This document shows positions 1 to 7,494 of a stretch of 64,000 bases of DNA, piece by piece (position 1 is the first letter of the stretch; each line of letters begins with the position of its first letter). Under the pieces are notes generated by a model that saw nothing but the letters and a program-made list of their open reading frames with translations, was not told the origin of the DNA and searched no databases. This DNA is from Ferrovibrio sp046297595 (GTDB lineage Bacteria > Pseudomonadota > Alphaproteobacteria > Ferrovibrionales > Ferrovibrionaceae). The DNA lies in contig NZ_JBKBHT010000002.1 of NCBI RefSeq assembly GCF_046297595.1, forward strand, positions 372,001-436,000, read 5' to 3'. A program made the position numbers and the translations under genes.

Positions 1-648
1 CTCGTCGCGATCCGCCAGGCCTGCACGAAGGTTGGCGCGGCCCTGTGTATCGATGCCACGCAGTCGCTCGGCGCGCTGCCCTTCGACGTGCAGGTGATCG
101 ATCCCGATTTCCTCGCCGTCGGCGGCTACAAATGGCTGATGGGGCCCTATTCCCTGGGTTATCTCTATGTAGCAAAGCGCTGGCAGCAGGCGATGCCGTT
201 CGAGCAGAACTGGATCGCGCGCCGGGATTCGGAGAATTTCGCCGGCCTGGTCGATTACAAGAGCGACTACCAGCCCGGTGCACGCCGCTTCGATGTGGGC
301 GAGCGCAGCAATTTCGCCCTGATGCCGGCGTCGATGGCCGCGCTCGAGATGCTGCTCGGCTGGGGTGTGGCCAACATCCAGGCCACGCTGGCCGCGCGCA
401 CGGCTGCCATCGCGGCGCGCGCGCAGGCGGAATTCGGCCTCGGTTCGGCGCCGGCGACAAAACGCGCCGGCCATTTCCTCGGCCTGCGCTTCAAGGACGG
501 CGTGCCGGCTGACCTGCCGGCGAAGCTGGCGGCGGAAAACGTGTTCGTCAGCGTGCGCGGCCAGTCGATGCGGGTGACGCCGCATCTCTACAACACCGAT
601 CAGGATGTGGAGCGGCTGTTCGGCGTGCTGAAGATCGCGCTGGGCTGA
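1..648 (+). CDS. class V aminotransferase (partial, 5' end outside window)
   Basis: The reading frame is already open at base 1, so only the C-terminal 215 residues are present. It belongs to the fold-type I PLP enzymes of the class V aminotransferase / cysteine desulfurase-like family. In-window residues 18-21 (D-A-T-Q) match the Asp that binds the PLP pyridine nitrogen and its following Gln. Lys44 in the GGYKWLMGP motif is the expected Schiff-base lysine. The C-terminal small domain follows. No active-site Cys loop of true IscS-type desulfurases can be recognised in the visible part, so the substrate is unknown; isopenicillin-N-epimerase-like, kynureninase-like or other class V roles are all possible. 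It runs convergent to the PAS_5 gene, with only 6 bases between the two stops. Confidence 0.8.
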   Translation, partial: LVAIRQACTKVGAALCIDATQSLGALPFDVQVIDPDFLAVGGYKWLMGPYSLGYLYVAKRWQQAMPFEQNWIARRDSENFAGLVDYKSDYQPGARRFDVGERSNFALMPASMAALEMLLGWGVANIQATLAARTAAIAARAQAEFGLGSAPATKRAGHFLGLRFKDGVPADLPAKLAAENVFVSVRGQSMRVTPHLYNTDQDVERLFGVLKIALG

Positions 649-654
649 AGCAGC

Positions 655-1218
655 TCAGGCCACCATGGCGGCGACGCGTTCGGCGGCGGCGGTACTCAGC
701 GGATAGAGCCATTCGCGCTCTATGCTGGTCTGCGCCGGGCCATTGCCATGGCCTTCGCGGGTGCTGAAGACCGAAACGCCCAGCACATGGCGGATGGTGC
801 CGTTGTCGTCGCATAGGGGCATCGCCAGGCGATGGAACGGCACCGTGAAGCTGCGCGCGGTGGGCAGGCTGCGCGCCTGCTGCATGAGGATGGCCGGCGT
901 CTCGCTCACCTGCCGCACCGTGTTCATGACCACAGGCAATATGTCGGCATTGTAAATCGTGTCCAGCGGCAGCCCCTTCAGGCAGCGGCCGAACCAGTCG
1001 GCCAGCGTCTCGCCAGCCAGATGCACGCGCGGCATGCCGTCGTCATGCAGGTCGAGGATCCAGATATCGGCCAGGGCCTGGCGCATCTGCACGGCATCGA
1101 TGTCGCGCAGGCGCGGGATGCCATTGGCCGCGTAATACAGCGTGAGCCAGTGTCGCGCCACCGCCTGCAGCTTGGCATCGGGCATGTCGACAATCAGCGA
1201 GGCAAGGCCGTGTTCCAT
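655..1218 (-). CDS. PAS_5 domain protein
   Basis: A 187-residue soluble protein. It has the layout of the PAS_5 (PF07310-type) family common in Rhodospirillales and rhizobia: an amphipathic N-terminus (ARHWLTLYYAANGIPRLRDID), the block in which the signature W-I-L-D-L sits (residues about 52-57), R-V-H-L-A-G-E-T, and a C-terminal LGVSVFS strand. It has no output domain, so it is a stand-alone sensor-like module of unknown ligand. It lies 61 bases downstream of a second PAS_5 gene on the same strand, and the two are probably an old tandem pair. The start is ATG. The family assignment rests on the pattern of conserved blocks; the function is unknown. Confidence 0.72.
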   Translation of the reverse strand: MEHGLASLIVDMPDAKLQAVARHWLTLYYAANGIPRLRDIDAVQMRQALADIWILDLHDDGMPRVHLAGETLADWFGRCLKGLPLDTIYNADILPVVMNTVRQVSETPAILMQQARSLPTARSFTVPFHRLAMPLCDDNGTIRHVLGVSVFSTREGHGNGPAQTSIEREWLYPLSTAAAERVAAMVA

Positions 1219-1279
1219 GCCTGCAACGTAGAAACCCCACTGCCGAAATGGAAATTACAAAGCCGTAATGCAGGCGGAT

Positions 1280-1819
1280 TTAAATGGCGGCCGAAACGGC
1301 ATACCAGTAATCGGCATCGACCACGGCGGCCTTGCCACCCTTGCCGTGGTCGGCCTCGCCCTGGAACAGCGTGGCACCGACCAGGTGGCGCACGCGGCCC
1401 TCGGCATCGGCCAGCGGCAGCACGAGGCGTTCGAAGAAGGCCGGCACGGTCCAGTCGGGAATCGTCGTATGCATGCGGTGATAGCAGATGGCGGGGTCGC
1501 CGATCACGCGGCACGACTGTTCGGTGACGGCGGGCAGGATGGCCGGGGTGAAGAGGTCCTCGTAATGTCGCCCCTTCGGATTGAAGCCGTACCAGCTGAC
1601 CAGCGTTTCGCCCGACAGGCGGATGCGAAACCGACGGCCCTCTTCGGCATCGACGATCCAGCTGTCGGCCAGCGCCTTGGGGAAACGGATCGGATCGAGT
1701 GCGCTCAAGGGCGGCACGCGATCTCCATGATTCCGGTAGAGGCCGAGCCAATGTTCGGCGAGCTGCAGGTGGCCCGGCAGCCGCAGATCGGACATCAGGG
1801 TATTTAGCGGGCGATCCAC
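1280..1819 (-). CDS. PAS_5 domain protein
   Basis: About 179 residues, the same architecture as the downstream gene: an N-terminal helix (AEHWLGLYRNHGDRVPPLSALDP), S-W-I-V-D, F-R-I-R-L-S-G-E-T-L, and a terminal L-V-G-A-T-L-F strand. It is a single PAS_5 domain with no enzymatic or DNA-binding partner. The longest frame begins with GTG at 1819; an ATG at 1795 is an equally good start because neither has a clear ribosome-binding site. It follows fabI by 31 bases on the same strand with no terminator visible, so it may be read through from the fatty-acid operon. Whether that has meaning for lipid regulation is speculation. Confidence 0.7.
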   Translation of the reverse strand: MDRPLNTLMSDLRLPGHLQLAEHWLGLYRNHGDRVPPLSALDPIRFPKALADSWIVDAEEGRRFRIRLSGETLVSWYGFNPKGRHYEDLFTPAILPAVTEQSCRVIGDPAICYHRMHTTIPDWTVPAFFERLVLPLADAEGRVRHLVGATLFQGEADHGKGGKAAVVDADYWYAVSAAI

Positions 1820-1850
1820 AGCGGCAAATCCGGGAACCGCGCCGCCGGCG

Positions 1851-2675
1851 TCAGCCTTCGCCGTTGCCGTTCCCGTTCAGGTCGGCCGGGTTCGGCATGC
1901 CGAGCGCATGGAAGCCGCTGTCGACATGCACGATCTCGCCGGTGACGCCGGCGCCCAGGTCGGAGAGCAGGAACAGCGCGGCGCCGCCCACTTCGTCCAA
2001 GCTGGCGTTGCGGCGCAGCGGGCTGTGCTGCGCGGTGAACTTGAAGGTGGCCCGCGCCGAGCCGATGGCCGAACCGGCCAGCGTGCGCATCGGGCCGGGC
2101 GACACGGCATTGACGCGGATATTCTGCGGGCCGAGATCGACCGCGAGGTAGCGCACGGATGCTTCCAGCGCCGCCTTGGCCACGCCCATCACGTTGTAGT
2201 TCGGCATCACCCGCGTGCTGCCCTCATAGGTCAGCGTGATCAGCGAACCGCCATTGCTCATATAGGGCATGGCCAGCCGCGCGACCTCGGTGAAGGAATA
2301 GCAGGAGATCAGCAGCGAGCGGCTGAAATTGCCGCGCGTGGTGTTGAGGTAGCGGCCCTTCAGCTCTTCCTTGTCGGAATAGGCGATGGCATGCACCACG
2401 AAATCGATCTGGTTGCCAAAGGCGGCGCCGACCTTCTCGAAGGCCTGGCGCATCGAGGTCTCGTCCTCGACATCGCAGGGCACCACCGCCTTGGCGTTCA
2501 CGCTCTCGGCCAGCGGCCGCACGCGACGCTCGAAGGCCTCGCCCTGGAAGGTGAAGGCCAGTTCGGCGCCATGCCGGTGCAGCATCTCGGCGATGCCCCA
2601 GGCGATCGAGTGATCGTTGGCGACCCCCATGATGAGGCCGCGCTTGCCACTCATCAACGCGCGCATTTCGGTCAT
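1851..2675 (-). CDS. fabI: enoyl-[acyl-carrier-protein] reductase (NADH)
   Basis: FabI reduces the trans-2 enoyl-ACP double bond in the last step of each fatty acid elongation round, using NADH, in the cytosol. The protein is 274 residues, slightly longer than the usual 260 because of an N-terminal MTEMRAL and a C-terminal N/G-rich tail. The nucleotide-binding start (G-L-I-M-G-V-A-N-D-H-S-I-A-W-G, residues about 13-27) and the catalytic pair Tyr160 and Lys167 (Y-x6-K, with Tyr150 ahead) are typical of FabI rather than of other SDR enzymes. It is the last gene of the minus-strand fabA-fabB-fabI operon, 55 bases after fabB. ATGs at codons 1, 4 and 8 could each serve as start. Confidence 0.95.
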   Translation of the reverse strand: MTEMRALMSGKRGLIMGVANDHSIAWGIAEMLHRHGAELAFTFQGEAFERRVRPLAESVNAKAVVPCDVEDETSMRQAFEKVGAAFGNQIDFVVHAIAYSDKEELKGRYLNTTRGNFSRSLLISCYSFTEVARLAMPYMSNGGSLITLTYEGSTRVMPNYNVMGVAKAALEASVRYLAVDLGPQNIRVNAVSPGPMRTLAGSAIGSARATFKFTAQHSPLRRNASLDEVGGAALFLLSDLGAGVTGEIVHVDSGFHALGMPNPADLNGNGNGEG

Positions 2676-2730
2676 ATCGGAAATCCGGAAAGGAAGGAGG
2701 TTTCTGTTTTGGGCAGAGGGATGGAAGCGG

Positions 2731-3963
2731 TCAGGCCTCGTAGCGCTGGAACACCAGCGACGCGTTGGTGCCGCCGAAGCCGAAGGAATTCGACATCACG
2801 CGGTTCAGCGTCACGTTGTCGCGGCGTTCGCGCACGATCGGGAAGCCTTCGGCGCCCGGGTCGAGGTTTTCGATATTGGCCGAGGCGGCGATGAAGTTGT
2901 CGCGCATCATCAACATGCTATAGATGGCTTCCTGCACGCCGGCGGCGCCCAGGCTGTGGCCGGTCAGCGACTTGGTCGAACTGATCGCCGGCACGGCCTC
3001 GCCGAACACCTCGCGGATCGCGTTCAGTTCGGTGATGTCGCCCGCCGGTGTGGATGTGCCATGAGTGTTGATGTAGTCGATCGGCGCGTTGCTGCCGCGC
3101 GCGCTTTCGGCCAGGGCCATCTGCATGCAGCGCACCGCGCCTTCGCCCGAGGGAGCGACCATGTCGGCGCCGTCCGAGGTGGCGCCATAGCCGACCAGTT
3201 CGGCATAGATCTTGGCGCCGCGCGCCTTGGCGTGCTCCAGCTCTTCCATCACAACGATGCCGCCGCCGCCGGCGATCACGAAGCCGTCGCGGTCCTTGTC
3301 ATAGGCGCGCGAGGCGCGCTCGGGCGTGGCGTTGAACGACGAGGACATCGCCGGCATGGCGTCGAACAGGCAGCTTAAGGTCCAGTCCAGTTCCTCGCCG
3401 CCACCGGCGAAGATCACGTCCTGCTTGCCGAGCTGGATCAGTTCGGCGGCATTGCCGATGCAGTGCGCCGAGGTCGAGCAGGCCGAGCTGATCGAATAAT
3501 TCACGCCCTTGATCTTGAAAGCGGTGGACAGCACGGCCGAGCAGGTGCTCGACATGGTGCGCGGCACCATGAAGGGGCCGATTTTCTTCGGGCCGCCCTT
3601 TTCGCGCACGATATCGGCAGCGGCAACCAGATTCTTGGTCGAGGCGCCGCCCGAGCCGACGATCAGACCGGTGCGCGGATTGATGATGTCGCCCTGCTCC
3701 AGGCCGCTGTCGGCGATCGCCTGTTCCATCGCCAGATAGGCGTAGGCCGCGCCGTCACCCATGAAACGCTTCTGGCGCCGGTCGACCGCAGCATCAAGGT
3801 CGATCTTGACGGTGCCATGCACCTGGCTGCGGAAACCGAGTCGGGCGTAGTCCTCGGCGAACACGATGCCGGAACGGCCGGCCTTCAGGCTGTCGGCCAC
3901 TTCCTCGGCGGTATTGCCGATGGACGAGGTGATGCCGATACCGGTAACGACGACGCGACGCAT
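2731..3963 (-). CDS. fabB: beta-ketoacyl-ACP synthase I
   Basis: FabB elongates acyl-ACP with malonyl-ACP and is the condensing enzyme that carries the cis-3-decenoyl intermediate made by FabA into unsaturated fatty acids. It has 410 residues. The thiolase-fold catalytic triad is visible: Cys162 in SSACSTSAH, His301 in NTHGTSTPAGD and His336 in SLTGHSLGAAG. The position next to fabA distinguishes it from FabF. The start is ATG with a GAGGAG-like ribosome-binding site a little further upstream than ideal. It is the middle gene of the operon; 120 bases separate it from fabA. Confidence 0.95.
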   Translation of the reverse strand: MRRVVVTGIGITSSIGNTAEEVADSLKAGRSGIVFAEDYARLGFRSQVHGTVKIDLDAAVDRRQKRFMGDGAAYAYLAMEQAIADSGLEQGDIINPRTGLIVGSGGASTKNLVAAADIVREKGGPKKIGPFMVPRTMSSTCSAVLSTAFKIKGVNYSISSACSTSAHCIGNAAELIQLGKQDVIFAGGGEELDWTLSCLFDAMPAMSSSFNATPERASRAYDKDRDGFVIAGGGGIVVMEELEHAKARGAKIYAELVGYGATSDGADMVAPSGEGAVRCMQMALAESARGSNAPIDYINTHGTSTPAGDITELNAIREVFGEAVPAISSTKSLTGHSLGAAGVQEAIYSMLMMRDNFIAASANIENLDPGAEGFPIVRERRDNVTLNRVMSNSFGFGGTNASLVFQRYEA

Positions 3964-4059
3964 GGGCGTGAAACTCCTCAGGATGCGGGCCGGATCGCAG
4001 GAAAACCAATCCGGCAGCCGCAGTCATTGCACCCGTTCAATAAACCGACGCAGCCCCTT

Positions 4060-4087
4060 GCCGGCTGTTACTCGGGCCGGCTGTTAC
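4060..4087. repeat. 16-bp tandem duplication at the fabA stop codon
   Basis: The 12-mer GCCGGCTGTTAC occurs at 4060-4071 and again at 4076-4087, a 16-bp unit repeated. The second copy contains the fabA stop codon (TAA on the minus strand, 4084-4086), so the first copy is a duplicated 3' end that provides a second in-register TAA-like triplet just beyond the gene. It looks like a replication-slippage event in the fabA-fabB spacer. Confidence 0.7.
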
Positions 4088-4608
4088 GTGGCGGCCGGCG
4101 CCATGCCATCGGGGAAAACGCCGACGCGCATGTCCTTGCACTCATAGGCCGGTTTGCCGTCGATATACATGGTGCCGTCGGCGATGGCGATGCCGAATTT
4201 GCGCAGCAGCAGCTTCTTGATGTCGATCTTGTAGGTGATCTTTTTCGCCGCCGGCGTCACCATGTCGGAGAACTTCACCTCGCCGACGCTGAGCGCACGG
4301 CCCCGGCCCGGTGCCTTCATCCAGCCGAGGAAAAAGCCGACCAGCTGCCACATGCCATCAAGCCCCAGGCAGCCCGGCATGATCGGGTCGTTCTCGAAAT
4401 GGCAGGGGAAGAACCACAGGTTGGGCTTGATATCGAGTTCGGCCTCGATCTCGCCCTTGCCATATTTACCGCCGTCGCTGACGATCTTCACGATGCGGTC
4501 GAGCATCAGCATGGGCGGCAGCGGCAGGCGGGCATTACCCTCGCCAAACAGCTTGCCATGCGCGCAAGCAAGAAGATCCTCGTAGCTGTAACTGTTCTTC
4601 TGTTCCAC
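4084..4608 (-). CDS. fabA: 3-hydroxydecanoyl-ACP dehydratase/isomerase
   Basis: FabA dehydrates 3-hydroxydecanoyl-ACP and isomerises trans-2- to cis-3-decenoyl-ACP, the branch point to unsaturated fatty acids. The 174-residue hotdog protein carries the catalytic His70 (W-F-F-P-C-H-F) and Asp84 (C-L-G-L-D-G-M-W-Q) at the positions known from E. coli FabA, which separates it from FabZ. The start is GTG at 4608 (no ATG is available without losing the conserved N-terminus). It is the first gene of the fabA-fabB-fabI operon and is transcribed away from the Irr regulator, an arrangement seen in many alphaproteobacteria. Confidence 0.95.
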   Translation of the reverse strand: MEQKNSYSYEDLLACAHGKLFGEGNARLPLPPMLMLDRIVKIVSDGGKYGKGEIEAELDIKPNLWFFPCHFENDPIMPGCLGLDGMWQLVGFFLGWMKAPGRGRALSVGEVKFSDMVTPAAKKITYKIDIKKLLLRKFGIAIADGTMYIDGKPAYECKDMRVGVFPDGMAPAAT

Positions 4609-4936
4609 GTTGGGAAACCCTCAACCCCGTTAGCAACGCCTGCCGGGCAACGATTGCGCCGTGCAAGGCCCGATTGGCCGGCAAATCCTCCCGCTGGCCG
4701 GCATGCCCGGGCCGCTGCCGCAGCAGCCGCTCCAGGCCATAAATAGCGGGCCATCCTTCGCCTTCCGGCCACAATGTAGTGATCCGGGGCCCGGTCGCAA
4801 CAGTTTCGTTGCACTTTGTTACATCTGTGCCACCGGTCTGGCCTTTCACCCGGCCGAAACGGGGCTTTGCCCTGGAAAATGGCCGGGAACGGCCAAGTAT
4901 GACATTCCTGTGGCCGGCAGCCCAATCCTGCTATAT
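4609..4936. other. fabA / irr divergent intergenic region
   Basis: These 328 bases hold no convincing gene. On the minus strand a weak sigma-70-like promoter for fabA may lie around TTGCGA, 16 bases, TACATT, all within 4770-4805. On the plus strand TATATA (4932-4937) sits directly before irr. I looked for ICE-type (TTAGAA..TTC) or long inverted repeats and found none here. The region also contains several scattered GGCCGG-rich short palindromes without T-tracts. Confidence 0.4.
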
Positions 4937-4945
4937 ATGCAAATC

Positions 4946-5365
4946 ATGACCAAGGTGATCGAACCCCGCTTCCGGGCCGCCGCCGAACAACTGCGGGCCG
5001 CTGGCCTGCGTACCACGCGCCAGCGCTTGGTGCTGGCCGAAATCCTGTTTTCACGCGGCAACCGGCATGTGACGGCGGAAAGCCTGTTCACCGAGGCCGC
5101 CGAGCGCGGCGCCCGGCTGTCGCTGGCCACGGTCTATAACTGCCTGCACCAGTTCACCGCCGCCGGCCTGCTCCGCATGGTGACCGTCGATGCCGGCCGG
5201 GCCTATTTCGACACCAACCTGTCGGCCCATCACCATTTCTATTACGAGCGCACCGGCGAGCTGCGCGACATTCCGGAAACCGAGGTGGCGGTCGCCCGCC
5301 TGCCATCGGCCCCCGACGGCGCCAGGATTGCCCGGGTCGACGTGATCGTGCGACTGGAAGACTGA
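4946..5365 (+). CDS. irr: Fur-family iron response regulator Irr
   Basis: 139 residues from the ATG at 4946 (an ATG at 4937 would add three residues). The N-terminal winged helix (LRTTRQRLVLAEILFSRGNRHVTAESLF... LSLATVYNCLHQF) is the Fur fold. The H-H-H-F-Y motif with an upstream S-A is typical of Irr rather than Fur or Zur, which normally carry a C-x2-C pair; none is present. Irr senses haem/iron status in alphaproteobacteria and binds ICE motifs, repressing or activating according to site position. It diverges from fabA. TATATA at 4932-4937 lies about 10 bases before the ATG, so a very short or leaderless transcript is possible. The ICE-like box ahead of the next gene (5402-5418) suggests a local target. 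Confidence 0.87.
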   Translation: MTKVIEPRFRAAAEQLRAAGLRTTRQRLVLAEILFSRGNRHVTAESLFTEAAERGARLSLATVYNCLHQFTAAGLLRMVTVDAGRAYFDTNLSAHHHFYYERTGELRDIPETEVAVARLPSAPDGARIARVDVIVRLED

Positions 5366-5376
5366 GCCGCCACGCG

Positions 5377-5397
5377 GCAGGGTCGTAGCGACCCTGC
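5377..5397 (+). terminator. hairpin after irr
   Basis: GCAGGGTCG and CGACCCTGC form a perfect 9-bp stem with a TAG loop, 11 bases after the irr stop. It lacks a T-run, so it may be a weak terminator or an RNA-stabilising hairpin separating irr from the rubrerythrin promoter. Confidence 0.5.
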
Positions 5398-5401
5398 ATA
5401 A

Positions 5402-5418
5402 GTTAGAATAATTCCAAA
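5402..5418 (+). promoter_or_regulatory. ICE-like Irr-binding motif
   Basis: The 17-mer GTTAGAATAATTCCAAA resembles the alphaproteobacterial iron control element (TTTAGAA-n3-TTCTAAA) at most positions. It stands in an AT-rich patch of otherwise GC-rich DNA, directly upstream of the -35 element of the rubrerythrin promoter. In known Irr systems, sites upstream of -35 are often used for activation. The link to Irr is inferred from motif and proximity. Confidence 0.6.
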
Positions 5419-5423
5419 AAACC

Positions 5424-5451
5424 TTGACAGTGAAAGGCGCCGGTCCATAAT
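5424..5451 (+). promoter_or_regulatory. promoter of the rubrerythrin triad
   Basis: TTGACA (5424-5429), 16-base spacer, CATAAT (5446-5451): a strong sigma-70-type promoter for this GC-rich genome. It gives a leader of about 115 bases before the rubrerythrin ATG. The ICE-like box ends 5 bases upstream of the -35. Confidence 0.65.
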
Positions 5452-5573
5452 CCGCAGCGTCCCGAATCTCTGTCCCGCTGCCCCCCATTGGCAGTGGGGG
5501 GCCAGAGCGGGGCGCCCGCCCCGGGGCCAACCCGGCCCCGGCGGTATGCAGGGAAGAACAAGGAGGACCAGCC

Positions 5574-5993
5574 ATGCCCGCACTCAAAGGCACCAAGACC
5601 CACAACAATCTGAAGGAAGCCTTCGCCGGTGAAAGCCAGGCGAACCGCCGCTACCTCTACTTCGCCCAGAAGGCCGACGTGGAAGGCTACAACGACGTCG
5701 CCGCCGTGTTCCGCTCCACCGCGGAAGGCGAGACCGGCCACGCCCACGGCCATCTCGAATTCATGGCCGAAGTCGGCGACCCGGCCACCGATCTGCCGAT
5801 CGGCGCCACGGCCGACAACCTGAAGGCCGCCGTTGCCGGCGAGACCCACGAATACACCGACATGTATCCCGGCATGGCCAAGACCGCCCGCGACGAAGGT
5901 TTCGACGAGATCGCGGAATGGTTCGAGACGCTGGCCAAGGCCGAGAAGAGCCACGCCGGCCGTTTCCAGAAGGCGCTCGACACGCTCGGCTGA
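5574..5993 (+). CDS. rubrerythrin (diiron domain only)
   Basis: A 139-residue ferritin-like four-helix protein. The diiron ligands of rubrerythrins are visible as Glu20 (AFAGESQA), Glu53 and His56 (EGETGHAH), Glu90 and Glu93 (GETHEY), and Glu124 with His127 (AEKSHA). The C-terminal rubredoxin domain of classical rubrerythrin is absent. Rubrerythrins typically reduce peroxide in the cytosol; this short type needs a separate electron donor. It is preceded by a good AAGGAGG ribosome-binding site, a strong promoter and an ICE-like motif. It heads a same-strand set with a CCG-domain Fe-S protein and a DUF3501 protein, a neighbourhood recurring in proteobacteria, which makes the Fe-S protein a candidate redox partner. 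Confidence 0.9.
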   Translation: MPALKGTKTHNNLKEAFAGESQANRRYLYFAQKADVEGYNDVAAVFRSTAEGETGHAHGHLEFMAEVGDPATDLPIGATADNLKAAVAGETHEYTDMYPGMAKTARDEGFDEIAEWFETLAKAEKSHAGRFQKALDTLG

Positions 5994-6021
5994 TCGCCGC
6001 GCGTTTCAAAGGTGACGTACC

Positions 6022-6050
6022 GCCCGGAGTCCGCTTGGACTCCGGGCCTT
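6022..6050 (+). terminator. intercistronic hairpin after rubrerythrin
   Basis: GCCCGGAGTCC (6022-6032) and GGACTCCGGGC (6037-6047) form a perfect 11-bp stem with a GCTT loop followed by CTTTCCC. It resembles an intrinsic terminator with a poor T-tract and may partly stop transcription, giving more rubrerythrin than downstream products. Confidence 0.65.
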
Positions 6051-6082
6051 TCCCGTAGACGCACCCGCTCCCGGAGACGACC

Positions 6083-7447
6083 ATGCGCGAAGGCAGCCTC
6101 GAGGCGCCGACCCGGCATCCGCTGGACTGGCAGAATCCCGATTTCTACGATCTGGAAAAGCTCGACGCCGAGATGCGGCGTGTGCTCGACATCTGCCATG
6201 GCTGTCGCCGCTGCTTCAACCTGTGTGACTCTTTCCCACGCCTGTTCGACCTGGTCGATGCCTCGCCCACCGGCGAGCTGGACGAGGTGGAGTCGAAGGA
6301 TTTCAAGCCGATCGTGGATGCCTGCACGCTCTGCGATCTGTGCTACATGACCAAGTGCCCTTATGTGCCGCCGCACGAGTTCAACCTCGATTTCCCGCAT
6401 CTGATGCTGCGCTACCGCGCGGCCGAGCGGCATCACGGCCACAAGGACAAGATCGGCGACCAGCTGTCGCAGACCGACCGCAACGGCAAGCTGGCCGGCC
6501 TGGTCGCGCCGATTGCCAACTGGGCGTCCGAACGCGGCAACGGCCTGACGCGGCCGATCATGGAAACCGTCGCCGACATCCATCGCGATGCCGAGCTGCC
6601 GAAATTCAATGCGAAAACGCTGGTGGCGCGCGCCAAATCCGAACCGGCCGCAGTGAACACTGCCGCGCCGGCCTATGGCAAGCGCAAGGCGGCGATCTAC
6701 GCCACCTGCTTCGGCAATTACAACAATCCCGATATCGGTGTCGCCGCGCAGAAAATCCTCGCCCATAACGGCGTCGACCTGCGGGTGGAATATCCCGGCT
6801 GCTGCGGCATGCCGCGACTGGAGCAGGGCGACATCGACGACGTGGCGAAGAAGGCCCGCGTGGTGGCCGAGGCCTTCGCGCCGCTGATCGATCAGGGCTA
6901 TGACATCGTGGCGCTGGTGCCGAGCTGCGCGCTGATGCTGAAATTCGAATGGCCGCTGATCCTGCCGAATGACCCGCTGGTGAAGAAGCTGGCCCAGGCC
7001 ACCTTCGACATCTCGGAATACATCGTCGACATCGCCAAGAAGGAAGGCCTCGCGCCGGGGCTTAAACCGCTCGAAGGCGGCGTCACGCTGCATCTGGCCT
7101 GCCATGCCCGCGCGCAGAATATGGGCGCCAAGGCCACCGAGCTGATGAAGCTGATCCCCGAGATGAAGCCGGGCCAGGACTTGGCCGTAATCGAACGCTG
7201 CGCCGGCCATGGCGGCAGCTGGGGCGTGCGCAAGGAATTCTTCGAGGTCGGCATGAAAGTCGGCAAGCCGGTGGCGCGTACGGCGGTGAAGGAGAACAAG
7301 GCGCATATCGCCTCCGAATGTCCGCTGGCGGCAATCCATATCCGCCAGGGTATGGAGCGCGAAGGCAAGGACAAGGACGGCTTCAGCCTTCCCGCCAAGG
7401 CCGATCATCCGGTCGAGCTGTTCGCCCGGGCCTACGGTCTGATCTGA
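6083..7447 (+). CDS. (Fe-S)-binding CCG-domain protein, heterodisulfide reductase/GlpC-like
   Basis: 454 residues. Two cysteine clusters that could hold [4Fe-4S] centres lie near the N-terminus: Cys38/41/44/48 (CHGCRRCFNLC) and Cys81/84/87/92 (CTLCDLCYMTKC). Two CCG domains follow: the first has Cys209, Cys240-Cys241-Gly and Cys282; the second has Cys340 (HLACHA), a variant Cys373-Ala-Gly in place of Cys-Cys-Gly, and Cys413. This is the layout of HdrD/GlpC/LutA-type electron-transfer subunits. No membrane segment or flavin domain is visible, so it probably passes electrons between cytosolic partners. It stands between rubrerythrin and DUF3501; supplying reductant to rubrerythrin is an inference from context. 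It was ATG-initiated and the gene is 89 bases after rubrerythrin. Confidence 0.85.
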   Translation: MREGSLEAPTRHPLDWQNPDFYDLEKLDAEMRRVLDICHGCRRCFNLCDSFPRLFDLVDASPTGELDEVESKDFKPIVDACTLCDLCYMTKCPYVPPHEFNLDFPHLMLRYRAAERHHGHKDKIGDQLSQTDRNGKLAGLVAPIANWASERGNGLTRPIMETVADIHRDAELPKFNAKTLVARAKSEPAAVNTAAPAYGKRKAAIYATCFGNYNNPDIGVAAQKILAHNGVDLRVEYPGCCGMPRLEQGDIDDVAKKARVVAEAFAPLIDQGYDIVALVPSCALMLKFEWPLILPNDPLVKKLAQATFDISEYIVDIAKKEGLAPGLKPLEGGVTLHLACHARAQNMGAKATELMKLIPEMKPGQDLAVIERCAGHGGSWGVRKEFFEVGMKVGKPVARTAVKENKAHIASECPLAAIHIRQGMEREGKDKDGFSLPAKADHPVELFARAYGLI

Positions 7448-7494
7448 ATTTAAGCTGAGGGGGCGGAGGGGCTTCGCACTTTCAGGAGGATGAT

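Noticed and set aside
4609..4936. An Irr box (ICE) in the fabA/irr gap that would suggest Irr control of fatty acid genes or autoregulation
   Set aside because: No TTAGAA..TTC-type palindrome could be found there; only the copy at 5402-5418 fits.
5687..7408. A 573-codon minus-strand frame opposite the rubrerythrin and Fe-S genes
   Set aside because: The plus strand has strongly conserved motifs throughout; the minus-strand frame has none and is explained by GC-skewed codons.
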